64,000 nt of DNA from GCA-2746605 sp963710615 (GTDB taxonomy: Bacteria; Bacteroidota; Ignavibacteria; Ignavibacteriales; Melioribacteraceae): contig CAVQBF010000010.1 in NCBI GenBank assembly GCA_963710615.1, forward strand, positions 62,001 to 126,000, written 5' to 3'. Shown piece by piece: positions 1-9,784 of this stretch; position 1 is the first letter of the stretch; the number at the start of each line of letters is the position of its first letter. Under the pieces are notes generated by a model. The model had not been told where the DNA came from. It saw nothing but the letters and a program-made list of their open reading frames with translations, and searched no databases. Position numbers and translations under genes: made by a program.

Positions 1-1
1 T

Positions 2-43
2 TTAGAAATGTCTGCAATTTATAGTTATTGGTATTTTAGATAA
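2..43 (+). CDS. 3' end of an upstream gene, possibly prepilin-like (partial)
   Basis: A frame open from the window edge gives about 13 codons and stops with TAA nine bases before the next start codon. The tight spacing to a prepilin-like gene suggests the same operon. Too little is present to name a product, and another frame also stops early (TAG at 22-24), so the reading frame is a guess from spacing. Confidence 0.3.
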   Translation, partial: LEMSAIYSYWYFR

Positions 44-52
44 GGAAATAAG

Positions 53-679
53 ATGGGCTTTAGTACTCTAATAGACATTCTTGGATCAACATTAGTAGGT
101 GGTATGCTGCTGCTAATTTTGTTCCGTATAAATGATACGGCTGTTGAGAATAATTATATGTATGGCGGAGAGCTTGTTGTTCAGCAAAACCTTGTTGCAG
201 TTGTTGAATTGCTGGAATTCGATTTTAGAAAAATTGGATTTTGCGAGGATTGGACAAAATTATCAAATCCTCTCCTCTATATTATATCAGCAGATTCGAA
301 TAGCATTAAGTTTAGAACAGATGTTGACTCAGATGGCAATGTAGATAGCCTTTCATACTATACTGGTCCGACAAGTGAGCTTACTGAAACACCAAATCCC
401 AGGGATAAATATTTATACAGAGTAATAAATACTGATACTCCAGTTGGTACTAATTTAGGTATTACAGAATTTAATATGATCTACTATGATGCTCTAGGAG
501 CTAAACTCTCGACACCGGTTGCATCTCCAGATTTAATTCAAATGATAGAAATAAATATCCGTGTCGAAGATGTCTATGGGTACGACACAGCAAATGAGGA
601 TAAAGAAGATAGCGAAATGTATGCATCGGCATTTTGGAGACAAATTAGATTAGCAGCAAGAAACCTTAAAAATAGGTAG
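53..679 (+). CDS. prepilin-like protein (PilW/pseudopilin type)
   Basis: The 208-residue product begins with a one-residue leader before GFSTLIDIL and a hydrophobic helix to about residue 25. This resembles the type III prepilin signature of PilW/PulJ-type minor pseudopilins, although the acidic residue sits one place later than the usual Glu5 and is Asp. The rest is a soluble, beta-rich, acidic domain (residues 30-205), with no cysteine pair that would suggest a known subtype. The start is preceded by a purine-rich stretch at 44-52. It lies 11 bp upstream of a second membrane-anchored protein of PilX type, so the two probably work together as minor subunits of a pilus or type II secretion pseudopilus. 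Family assignment rests on the N-terminus and context, not on a recognised domain. Confidence 0.5.
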   Translation: MGFSTLIDILGSTLVGGMLLLILFRINDTAVENNYMYGGELVVQQNLVAVVELLEFDFRKIGFCEDWTKLSNPLLYIISADSNSIKFRTDVDSDGNVDSLSYYTGPTSELTETPNPRDKYLYRVINTDTPVGTNLGITEFNMIYYDALGAKLSTPVASPDLIQMIEINIRVEDVYGYDTANEDKEDSEMYASAFWRQIRLAARNLKNR

Positions 680-690
680 GAGATTTTATA

Positions 691-2095
691 ATGGGCGGAA
701 AAGCAGCAATGTTGCTTGTGCTTGGTTTTAGTTTAATATTCTTAGTATTCGGCAGTAATTTTAATAATTTATCAACCCGATCTGTTGATAATTTTTCCGA
801 CTATTATACACATAACATAGCTTATAATATTGCAGTTGCAGGTGCTAATCTAGCTGCAAATAAAGTATTTAAAGATAAAACTTGGGATACTGGATATGAT
901 AAATTACCTTTCCAAGGAGGACATATAAATGTTTATGTAACTAACCCAACTGGGGGCGGAGGGAAGGTTACAGTGTGTCACAATGCTAAAAAACATAGTG
1001 CACATTCTATAAGTATAAATGCATCGGCTGTGCCCGCGCACTTAGCTCACGGGGATCAGCTTGGGCCATGCGGAGGAGGAGCACTCGCTGCAGATATGGT
1101 TCTAATATATTCAGAGGGAATCTTTCAAGAAGATACTGCAGTTGTTTATGTTGAACTGCAGCCAAGTACATTTGCTAAATACGGCAACTTCTATGATAAG
1201 ATGGCAAGTGCAATACCGGCAACCGGTGATATTTTTCAAGGTCCATTCCATGTAAATGATAAGATGAGAACATGGGGAAGTCCTGAATTTTTTGGTAAAG
1301 TAACTAGCAAAAAAGGTTTGCAAATGTATAATACTAAAGATCCAAAGTTTCATGGAGGTTATGAAAGTGGAGTTGATGTTGAACGTCCTTTCGATACTAC
1401 AGGAATGAGATCTGCAGGAACTGCAGGAGGATTGGTTCTTCGAGCTCCCGACGGCAGCGGAAAAGAAATTGAAGTGGAGCTTGAGTTTAAAGATGACAAG
1501 GTAGAAATTGAAATCTTAGGTTATGATCCAAAAGATTACCCAAAATATAAAGATGGCGGACCACTGATTAAAGAGACATTAAAACTTAAAGATTTTAATG
1601 GTATGATCTATGCTGAAAAATCAAATGTATATGTAAAAGGTAAGTTAGATGGTGCAGCAACAGTTGTTGCAACTAAAAAAGGGAAAAATGGATATGGCAA
1701 TATTTTCCAAACAGATGACTTAGAGTACAAAGATGATATTTCCAAAAAACCAGATTCTGATAATATGCTTGGTCTTAGTAGCTGAAGAGGATATTAGGCT
1801 ACAGTATAATAATGACACAAAACACAAAGATATAATTACACAAGCTTCTATGTTTGCCTTTAATGGTGATGTTGGTCCAGATAATAAACTAGTAGATAAC
1901 GATGGTGTTTTAAAAGAATGGCAGATACTTGGCGGAATTATTGCAAAAGATGTTAGAGTAACAGCACATTATAATTCTGTTGGTCCATATGAGGGTTATA
2001 AATTTATACACACTTATGATGACAGATTTTTACATAGCGTACCACCATTTTTCCCTCATACCAAGAATTACGAGGTTGTATCCTGGTATGAATAA
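691..2095 (+). pseudogene. PilX-like pilus assembly/surface protein, frame-broken
   Basis: The first frame (691-1785) encodes a hydrophobic N-terminal anchor (residues 4-22) typical of PilX-type proteins. A domain follows with the motif VTVCHN...AHLAHGD..GPC (about residues 95-128), a Cys/His-rich signature seen in many exported bacterial proteins. The frame ends in a stop soon after the residues MLGL. The continuation VAEEDIR... lies in the +1 frame and runs to 2095. Removing one base of the CTTA at 1774-1777 joins the two halves into a 467-residue protein with a natural 'GLVA' junction. A good ribosome binding site (TAGGAG) precedes the start. The break may be a sequencing error, since only one base is involved. 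Confidence 0.6.
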
Positions 2096-2129
2096 TTTCG
2101 GTATCTGATCAATCAAATTATTTTCTTAT

Positions 2130-2169
2130 TTTGTCCGTTAATTATTATCTAAAAATGTTAACGGACAAA
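2130..2169 (+). promoter_or_regulatory. 12-bp perfect inverted repeat ending on the start codon of the next gene
   Basis: TTTGTCCGTTAA (2130-2141) and TTAACGGACAAA (2158-2169) pair perfectly around a 16-nt loop. The last base of the right arm is the A of the ATG at 2169. There is no T-tract after it, so it is a poor intrinsic terminator for the pilus genes. In RNA it would bury the ribosome binding region of the DUF5686 gene. It could equally be a protein operator. Confidence 0.5.
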
Positions 2170-4562
2170 TGAGAAAAATTTTCTCCCTTATTTTCATAAT
2201 AATAGTTCCATCTCTAACAGCGCAAATATATAACGTCTCCGGAGTTGTTAAAGATTTGCAGTCTGGCAAAAAATTAAGCTTTGCAAATATAAGAACTGAC
2301 AATTCCATCAGAGGCACATCAACCAATACTGAAGGAGCCTACAGTATTAAACTAATTGAAGGAGATTATTCTCTAATTGCCTCTTTTATTGGTTATAAAT
2401 CTGATACAATTCAAGCTAACGTTACCAAAAACCTAACTTTAAATTTTGAACTTCAACCAATAGAATTAGACTTACCAGAAATTACCGTTACACCGGGAAG
2501 AAATCCTGCCTACGATATAATAGAAAAAGCAATTAAAAGAAAAAATGAAATAAGAGAAAAAATAGAGAACTACAAATATTCCGCTTACACAAAAGGTTTA
2601 GTTAAAACAACCCGCGATATTCAGGAAGGAGGATTTTCTCTTTCTACGCAAGATACAGGCAAACTGAAAATTAATGGCATAATAGAAAATGAAAGTCGGG
2701 GATTTTATAAAGCCCCGGATAGTAAAAAGAATTTTATAGTGGCAAGAAAACAATCTGCTAACACTCCCCCATTTATTAATGTATTAACAGGCGGTAATGT
2801 AATTCAGAGTTTCTACGAAGACGATTTATTGTTTTTGGGAAGTTTAATTCCAAGTCCAATTTCTAACAAGGCTTTATCCTACTACTATTTTTACATAGAA
2901 AAAGAAATAGCTCAAGACGATAAAAAAATATATCAGATTTACTTTAATACAGATAATCCAGCAGATCCGGGATTTTATGGAAATCTTTTTATTGCAGACA
3001 GTACATTTCATCTTTTAAAAGTTGATGTTAAATTAAATCAAATGGCTAATCCGGGTGGATTATTTACGTATGTAAATGTATTTCAGCAATATTCTATCTT
3101 TAAGGATGAAATTGCATTGCCCGTTGATTATAGGATTTTTGCCGAGGGAAATTATCTGGGATTAGCAAAATTTGGTTTTGAACTTCATACAATAATGAAC
3201 AGTTATGAAATAAATACAAATATAGATGAAGACCTATTTGATAATGCAGTTATAACTGTATTGCCTGAGGCTGATAAAAAGGATGATAATTATTGGAACT
3301 CAATTCAAAGGATTCCAAATACAGCCGCGGAAACGGTTGCTTACCAAAGAATCGATAGTATTACTAATGTTTCAAAATCATTTGGTCAAGATTTTTCTCT
3401 ACTTTCTCAAAGTCTTGAGATAAATAAATATTTTTCAATTGGCGGACCATTATCTTTCTACAACTTCAATAAGGTTGAAGGCAATGTACTTAATCTTAAT
3501 TTATACTTTAACGATGCGGAAGAACAGCGGTTAGAAGTAAACGGATCAGTTTCTTATGGATTTGCCGATGATTTAGTAAAGAAAGAATTATTCGCTTCAT
3601 ATAATTTGGGAAGATACAGGACAACTCAAATTTCGCTGAATTTATATGATAAACTTACCGACCTCTTTGGTGTATCTAATAATTATAACAAATTTACATC
3701 AACATTTTTAAGCTTAATTTCTAAATATGATTTTAGAGATTACTATTACACAAAAGGATTTGAAGCTGAAATTACTTCTGAGATTTTCCCCATACTTTCT
3801 TTGGGTCTTGGCTACCTAAGCCGTGATGATGAATCAGCAAACAATAGATCTGATTTTTCTTTTTTTAATAGAGATAAAAAATATTCTGGCAATCAGCATA
3901 TATTTGATACTAAAACGAATGCCATTAGAACTTCTTTAAAAATTGATTTTAGGAAATATATTGAAGACGGATTTTTCAGAAGAAGAATTACACCGAGAAG
4001 TAATATTATCTTCGAAGGCTCAGCATTAATAAGTGATAAAAAAACTTTACGCAGCAATCTTGATTTTACACAATATGAATTAGAAGTTTATGGTGCTTTA
4101 CCTACATTAGGAAATTGGTCATTAAACTTTTACGGAAATAGAATATTTTCGAATGGTAATGTTCCCTTTCAAATGCTTTATGCTCTGCCCGGCAATATTA
4201 ATGCAGCTAGTAAGAATAATTCATTTAGAACTTTGAGGATTGGTGAAATATTTGGTGATGAAGTTACAACAATTTACTTAAAACACAATTTCCAAGACGA
4301 TCTGTTTAAATTTTCTCAAATACCAATATTAAAAGACTTACAGTTGCAGCTTTCAACTTATATAAATATAGCAATGTCAGATATTTCCAAAGAGAGTCGT
4401 GAAATACTTCTTTCAGATTACAAAAAATTTGCAAAACCATTTTATGAGTTAGGCTTCAGCATTGGGCATTTGCTTATTCCACTTAATTTTGAGTTTACTT
4501 GGAAGCTAAATTACAGAGGTAAAAATAATTTTGTTTTTGGAATTAATTCTTTTGCTCTTTAG
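2169..4562 (+). CDS. DUF5686 / carboxypeptidase-like regulatory domain outer membrane protein
   Basis: The 797-residue protein has a signal peptide (residues 1-18, ending TAQ). A carboxypeptidase-D regulatory-like domain follows at about 22-105, with the typical 'SGVVKD', 'F.NI', 'T.EGAYS' and 'G..S..' pattern. The large C-terminal part is of DUF5686 type and probably forms an outer-membrane beta barrel. The protein ends in hydrophobic alternating strands and FAL. Such proteins are common in Bacteroidota, and their substrate is unknown to me. A hairpin overlaps the start codon. The last 20 bases overlap the end of the convergent kinase gene. Length is normal for the family and no frame damage is visible. 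Confidence 0.8.
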   Translation: MRKIFSLIFIIIVPSLTAQIYNVSGVVKDLQSGKKLSFANIRTDNSIRGTSTNTEGAYSIKLIEGDYSLIASFIGYKSDTIQANVTKNLTLNFELQPIELDLPEITVTPGRNPAYDIIEKAIKRKNEIREKIENYKYSAYTKGLVKTTRDIQEGGFSLSTQDTGKLKINGIIENESRGFYKAPDSKKNFIVARKQSANTPPFINVLTGGNVIQSFYEDDLLFLGSLIPSPISNKALSYYYFYIEKEIAQDDKKIYQIYFNTDNPADPGFYGNLFIADSTFHLLKVDVKLNQMANPGGLFTYVNVFQQYSIFKDEIALPVDYRIFAEGNYLGLAKFGFELHTIMNSYEINTNIDEDLFDNAVITVLPEADKKDDNYWNSIQRIPNTAAETVAYQRIDSITNVSKSFGQDFSLLSQSLEINKYFSIGGPLSFYNFNKVEGNVLNLNLYFNDAEEQRLEVNGSVSYGFADDLVKKELFASYNLGRYRTTQISLNLYDKLTDLFGVSNNYNKFTSTFLSLISKYDFRDYYYTKGFEAEITSEIFPILSLGLGYLSRDDESANNRSDFSFFNRDKKYSGNQHIFDTKTNAIRTSLKIDFRKYIEDGFFRRRITPRSNIIFEGSALISDKKTLRSNLDFTQYELEVYGALPTLGNWSLNFYGNRIFSNGNVPFQMLYALPGNINAASKNNSFRTLRIGEIFGDEVTTIYLKHNFQDDLFKFSQIPILKDLQLQLSTYINIAMSDISKESREILLSDYKKFAKPFYELGFSIGHLLIPLNFEFTWKLNYRGKNNFVFGINSFAL

Positions 4563-5223
4563 GAAGTTGAAGAGAAATAATTAAATTATTTTTCTGATCC
4601 AATGCAAAATCAAATGCTCCACCCGAAAGTTCAGTAAATTTTAAAGCAAAAATCATAGGGAACGAAAGATCATTATTCAGACTTCGTAAATTAAGATTAT
4701 TTAAAAATGAGGACTTATCATTATCACAATTTGCAGAAATTTCCAGGGTTATTATTTTAGAATTTATATTGACACTATTAACATATACAGTGGAATTATT
4801 ACAGCAAACTTTTACTAAAAACATAAATATATTATTCACTATTGACAGTAAAATTTCATAATCCATTAATACCGTTTCATCTTTATCAACACTTAGATTG
4901 ACATCAATATTTTTCTCGTTAAAATTCTTTTTAAGATTGTTTTTAGTCTCTAATAATGCATCATAGATCTCAATATTTTCATAAGATAGACCGTATTTGT
5001 AATTTTCCAATTTAAGCCAATTTATGAAATTTACAAGCAGATCGAATGTATCCTTAGATTGAGCTTGAATTCTTGTAGAAAATTCATTTATCTCTTCAAT
5101 CGTCAAAACCTCATTTGGGTCATTTAGAATGTCGCTAAACCCTAGTATACTGGTAAATGAACCCCGCAGATCGTGACTAACTTTAGAAAAGAACTGTTCC
5201 TTTTCACTAATTTTTTCTTTCAT
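4543..5223 (-). CDS. HisKA-domain protein with degenerate kinase domain
   Basis: A 226-residue soluble protein. It starts almost directly with a dimerisation/phosphoacceptor H-box, SHDLRGSFTSILGFSDIL, with the likely phospho-His at residue 17. The following region has the layout of a histidine-kinase ATPase domain, including a weak N-box around LLSIVNN. The glycine-rich G1 and G2 boxes (DxGxG, GxGxG) cannot be found. There is no sensor or transmembrane domain. It could act as a phosphotransfer or dimerisation partner rather than an active kinase. It lies 12 bp downstream of the permease gene on the same strand, so it is probably co-transcribed. Its 3' end overlaps the DUF5686 gene tail to tail. 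Confidence 0.65.
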   Translation of the reverse strand: MKEKISEKEQFFSKVSHDLRGSFTSILGFSDILNDPNEVLTIEEINEFSTRIQAQSKDTFDLLVNFINWLKLENYKYGLSYENIEIYDALLETKNNLKKNFNEKNIDVNLSVDKDETVLMDYEILLSIVNNIFMFLVKVCCNNSTVYVNSVNINSKIITLEISANCDNDKSSFLNNLNLRSLNNDLSFPMIFALKFTELSGGAFDFALDQKNNLIISLQLPKEQKN

Positions 5224-5235
5224 TATAAAACGCTC

Positions 5236-7327
5236 TTAATTAGAATATTTTTCTCTTAGCTCTTTTATCCCTTTTGAATCTCCAATGATAACAAGTCTAT
5301 CAAGTTCCATTAGGATTGTATCGCCTTTTGGAATTATTGTTCCTCCGTCACGCCTAATAGTTGTAATTAAGCAATTCCTCGGGAAATCTAACTGCCTAAT
5401 TTCCAAACCAATAAATGATGAAGAATTCTCTCCGCTTTTAACAATAATAGAAAGAAATTTTTCATCAAAAAGCAGAGCATCCTTAATTTCATTTTCACTT
5501 TGAGCCGAATTCCACTTCTCTAAAAAGTCATCATCGTCTAATCTTCCGGCAATTTTAGCTAAAATTCTTAAGTGCTGACTTGGATTTTTCTCCGGACTTA
5601 CTAAAAAGAATAATCCATATACAATTTCTGTGTGTTCTGCTTTATGGGTTATTGGGTCAAAAATCTGAATTGATACTCCTTTAACACATCTTACTAAAAC
5701 AAGTTTGGCTTCTTCAATTCTTTCACTTCTAAAATGAGGTAATGCAAATCCATGAGTAACAGGAGTAGCTCCTATCTTTGTCCCTTCCATAATCTGCTGA
5801 ACAATTTCTTCAGAACCACAATGAATTATATTACTTAAATGTTTTGATGTAGTCTCTAATACCTCTTCAAAACTGGATTGAATCGCAATATCTAAAAACC
5901 TGGCATTATGAACAATATCTTCAAATGGATCTTCCTTTCTCAAACCTTTTTCCTTAAGAATACCCCTCAATTCACTATCTAACGCTTCATATCTTTGTCT
6001 GCCTAATCTTTCAAATATATGGTAAATAGCACCGTTTCTTGCAACTCTTAACCTAGAATATTTCCAGTACCAAATAAACCCTAAAGAAATAATCAATACT
6101 GTAAATAATATTGTTAGCAAACCAAGTTGAGTTATTAAAAATAATGAGGCAATTATTCCTATTATCTGCATCCAAGGATATAGAGGTGATTTATATCCCG
6201 GATCATAAGATTGAATTCTACTCTCTCTCATTACAATTACAGCGAGACATAAAAAAGCATATACGAGGAGCTGAAATGCACTTGCAAGTTTTGCAATTTT
6301 AGTCGGATTAAAAATGATTAAAATGAGTATTATTACTCCAACTGTAAGATAAAGAGCAAATGAAGGGGTGTCGAATTTGGTTAATTTCCTTAAAAAATTT
6401 GGAAAAATATGATCTCTACTCATTGCCAGAGGATATCTTGAAGCACTTAAAATTCCTGAATTAGCAACTGAAATAAATGAAACAATAGCCGCAATTGAGA
6501 TAAATATTACTCCTGGGGAACCTAAAACAATCTCAATGACGGAAGCAGGTGTTGTTAAGTTATTTATTATTGATTCTATTGGTAGAACACCAACCATAAT
6601 AATTGTGCCGGACAAATAAATTATCAAAGCAGTTCCCAATGCCATAAAAATACCAAGGGGAATGTTTCGCTCAGGATTCTTTATTTCCTCAGATATGCTT
6701 GCAATTTTTGTTACTCCAACAAAGCTTATAAAAACTATTCCAGAAGTAGATAACATTTGAAATATATCAAAATCAAAAATTCCTTCATAATTTTTTTGCT
6801 CAATATATGGAAATCCGGTAATAATGAATCCAACTAGAATTATTAGTAGTATAATCACTAGGATAATTTGAAGAGCACTACTTTTTTTTGACCCAAAATA
6901 ATTAAGAATGCCTAGTATTAAAGCTAATACTATTGCAATTGGTGTTATACTTATTTTACTCAAAAATAAAGTGAGATAAGCCCCAATTCCAACAAGCACA
7001 AATGCAACTTTTAACACCAAGGTCAACCATACGCCAATGCCACCAATAGTACCAAACAAAGGTCCCAGCGAACGATCGAAAAAATAATACACTCCGCCGG
7101 CTCTGGGCATTGCTGTAGCAAGTTCTATTTGACTAAGAGCAAAAGGAACGACAAGTAACGCTGAAATTATATATGCAAAAATAAATGAATTCCCAATATT
7201 TGCAGCTGCCAATCCGGGTATAATAAAAAACCCACCGCTAATTATTGAACCAGCGGTTATTGCATATACATCAAAAAGCTTTAATTGTTTTTTTAAGGAT
7301 TTCGTTTTAATCTTAGCAATTTCCCAT
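5236..7327 (-). CDS. APC-family amino acid permease fused to PTS-EIIA-like and TrkA-C domains
   Basis: The main frame (TTG at 7212) gives 658 residues. Residues 1-385 form a multi-span APC permease (motifs PRAGGVYYFFDR and ISEEIKNPERNIP). Residues about 446-581 form a PTS EIIA type-2-like domain with the motif HGFALPH, whose last His (493) matches the phosphorylation site. Residues about 589-658 form a TrkA-C/RCK-C domain. The conserved permease N-terminus (LFDVYAITAGSIISGG) continues upstream of 7212 without any ATG, GTG or TTG. An ATG at 7327 joins it if one base is removed near 7318-7324 (AATTGC to AATGC), giving 696 residues. The gene therefore has either a single-base error in its first codons or an ATT start. 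The domain fusion suggests transport gated by phosphorylation and a ligand. Substrate unknown. Confidence 0.8.
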
Positions 7328-7450
7328 TAATAAAGTATACAACAATATCTTATAAAGTTTTGTCTTATGATGAAAATTAATAAACTAGGAGCTCAATTAA
7401 CAGATAATTGATTTGGGTTGGCAAACTATTTTTTAAAATAATTATTTCTT

Positions 7451-8284
7451 TTATTGGATTGCGAGCGCTCTAACAAGTTTTCTTTTAGCAACAGGTAAAA
7501 TTGTTTCGGCAAACGGAAAATCAATTGAGTTTTCAATAAAGAAACAAGCCGGATTAGGGATGTCTTGAAATTTTTTGATCATATTTTGTTTTAATTCATA
7601 TGGAGATAAACATTCGGGAGCTTGTAAACTTATCAAATCAACCAGTTTACTCTTTAATGTTCTTAGTGGGTTTTCTTCTGTGGAAAATAGTGACATTTCA
7701 AATCTGTAAATTTTCATCAAATCATTAATAAGATCTGGAATAAAGAAATAGCCATCATTCTTATAAATTGGCATAATACCAACTTCATTTACCAGCATAT
7801 TTTGGTCAACAAAATCAAAAATCGCCTTTCCCTCATTTATAGCCGATCTAATTTCTGGCAGAGCCCAATGGATAAAATCTGATACTGTTTTCAAAGAATC
7901 TTCATTATAATTGACCTGGCTATCTTCCGGTAAATCATCCGCAAAATCTGCAAAATTAAGACTTAGTACAAACTCAGCATCAAAAAGAGACATTTGTTCG
8001 ACCAATAATTCTAATTCGCCTTTTATTGAGATTAATTCTGCAAGGGCAGGATACAGTTTATTTTTATGAAGAGCCTCGGAATATTTGTTTAGAATAGCCA
8101 GTACTTTATATTTACTTAATTCAACATCATCTGCAGCTTTGATAAAGGTGTGTAAATTTAAATTTTCCAAAGTTACTCCAATAAAAATATCATGATTTGA
8201 TGCAAAAATTAGACCATATTGTTTATTAGTACTATTATCGTATTTTATTGTCTCTTTTTTAATAAAAAGTTGATTATTAACCAT
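7451..8284 (-). CDS. conserved hypothetical protein, 277 aa
   Basis: I do not recognise this family. The product is soluble and acidic with no signal peptide or membrane segment. It appears mixed alpha/beta at the N-terminus (a strand pattern over residues 1-45) and mostly helical afterwards. Residues 195-260 carry a conserved-looking block with PECLSPYELKQNM. The start ATG is plausible but has no clear ribosome binding site. It is transcribed divergently from the polyphosphate kinase gene, and the 123-bp gap separating it from the permease gene shows no obvious terminator. Confidence 0.6.
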   Translation of the reverse strand: MVNNQLFIKKETIKYDNSTNKQYGLIFASNHDIFIGVTLENLNLHTFIKAADDVELSKYKVLAILNKYSEALHKNKLYPALAELISIKGELELLVEQMSLFDAEFVLSLNFADFADDLPEDSQVNYNEDSLKTVSDFIHWALPEIRSAINEGKAIFDFVDQNMLVNEVGIMPIYKNDGYFFIPDLINDLMKIYRFEMSLFSTEENPLRTLKSKLVDLISLQAPECLSPYELKQNMIKKFQDIPNPACFFIENSIDFPFAETILPVAKRKLVRALAIQ

Positions 8285-8383
8285 ATGTTAATATTCTTGC
8301 AATAGTTTTACCTTTGTATTTGTTTTTTATCTAAATCCAGTCTATTTTAGTGGTAAAAACAACAGGTAAAAAATGGAGTTACA

Positions 8384-9244
8384 ATGAATTTGGAAGACTT
8401 TAAAATTAATGGAAGTAAAAAGATTAGTTTAACAGATTTTAGTACGGATTTTACAGAAGAAATTGAATCGAAGAAAAACGGTGAAAAATTACTCAAAAAG
8501 AATCGTAAAATAATGCGGGAATTACAGGATAAATTTTATGCTCATGATAAATATAGTCTTCTTATCATTTTTCAAGCAATGGATGCTGCGGGAAAAGACA
8601 GTGCAATTAAGCATGTAATGAGCGGATTAAATCCTCAAGGGACACAAGTTTTTAGCTTTAAACAGCCTTCTAAAGAAGAACTTGACCATGATTATCTTTG
8701 GAGAACAACTAAGTCCTTGCCTGAAAGAGGAAGAATTGGAATCTTTAACAGATCCTACTATGAGGAAGTCTTAGTTGTAAGAGTGCATAATTTAGTAAAA
8801 TATCAAAATATTCCACCTGAATTTGTTACTCCACAAATTTGGAACGAACGTTATGAACAAATCAAGAACTTTGAAAAACATATTTACCAAAATGGGACCA
8901 TCGTTCTTAAGTTTTTCTTAAACGTTTCAAAGGATGAGCAAAAAAATAGATTTTTACGAAGACTTGAGACCCCATCAAAGAATTGGAAATTTTCTGCAGG
9001 TGATCTGGAAGAAAGAAAATTATGGGGTGAATATCAACGCTGTTATCAAGATGCAATTAATGCAACCTCAACAAGTTTTGCGCCTTGGTATATTATTCCG
9101 GCTGACCATAAATGGTTTGCTAGATTAGTTATTTCAGAAATAATAAATAATACATTACAAAATCTCGATATGCATTATCCAAAATTAGATGAAGAGCAAA
9201 TTAAAAATTTAGACTTATATAAAGCTGAACTAGAGAAGGATTAG
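8384..9244 (+). CDS. ppk2: polyphosphate kinase 2 family protein
   Basis: The 286-residue protein carries the PPK2 signature. It has a Walker A-like motif MDAAGKDSA (Lys71), a Walker B region GRIGIFNRSYYEEVL (about 127-141), and a lid segment around WKFSAGDLEERK. The C-terminal APWYIIPADHKWFA block is characteristic. This single-domain enzyme moves phosphate between polyphosphate and nucleotides (AMP, ADP or GDP, depending on class). From sequence I cannot choose the class with certainty. A strong AUG with upstream GGAG (about 8 bp) supports the start. The gene stands alone, divergent from an unknown gene. Confidence 0.9.
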   Translation: MNLEDFKINGSKKISLTDFSTDFTEEIESKKNGEKLLKKNRKIMRELQDKFYAHDKYSLLIIFQAMDAAGKDSAIKHVMSGLNPQGTQVFSFKQPSKEELDHDYLWRTTKSLPERGRIGIFNRSYYEEVLVVRVHNLVKYQNIPPEFVTPQIWNERYEQIKNFEKHIYQNGTIVLKFFLNVSKDEQKNRFLRRLETPSKNWKFSAGDLEERKLWGEYQRCYQDAINATSTSFAPWYIIPADHKWFARLVISEIINNTLQNLDMHYPKLDEEQIKNLDLYKAELEKD

Positions 9245-9377
9245 ATTACAAACAAACTACTGATGAATTAAACAAAATCAAGTTAAATTATATTTGAAAA
9301 TTAATATTTGTACAAAGATCGCAAACCGAAGTACTATCAATTAATTTTGTTAATTTTAAAAATTTATTGTTTTATTT

Positions 9378-9767
9378 TCAGAGTTTATTATAGGCTTTCA
9401 TTCCACCTAAAACATTTTTAGCCTTAAATCCTTTGGCTTGCATCATCTTCGTTGCCATAACTGATCTGTTTCCAGAACGACAGATTACGGCAACATTTTT
9501 ATCTTTGTATTTTTCCATTTCATTTATTCTTTGATTCAGGACTTGAACAGGAATATTTATCACACCTTCAATTTGTCCGTGCTGACCAACAAGTTCTTGT
9601 GGAGTTCTAACATCTAAAATCACTAAGTTAGAATCTTCTGCCATTGCTTGCTTTAATTCTAATGCTGACATATTAAAATCATCTTTGTCCTCATTAGTGC
9701 TTTGGCAACTAACAGTAGAAACTGTAATAACAAGTAATAAAAGAAGCAGTGATTTAATTTTATACAT
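9378..9767 (-). CDS. rhodanese-like domain lipoprotein
   Basis: A 129-residue protein with a lipoprotein signal peptide (lipobox ending at Cys21, in TVSCQ). A single rhodanese domain follows (about 33-128) with the active-site loop CRSGNRS, nucleophile Cys96. It is probably anchored in the periplasm and transfers sulfane sulfur or acts on thiol or cyanide-type substrates; the physiological acceptor is unknown. It sits 17 bp downstream of the FAH-family gene on the same strand and is probably in the same transcript. AAAGG upstream of the ATG supports the start. Confidence 0.85.
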   Translation of the reverse strand: MYKIKSLLLLLLVITVSTVSCQSTNEDKDDFNMSALELKQAMAEDSNLVILDVRTPQELVGQHGQIEGVINIPVQVLNQRINEMEKYKDKNVAVICRSGNRSVMATKMMQAKGFKAKNVLGGMKAYNKL

Positions 9768-9784
9768 AACGCTAACCTTTCAAT

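Noticed and set aside
2138..2326. 62-codon frame on the minus strand over the start of the DUF5686 gene
   Set aside because: It lies antisense to a clear signal peptide and domain, starts inside the hairpin, and has no ribosome binding site.
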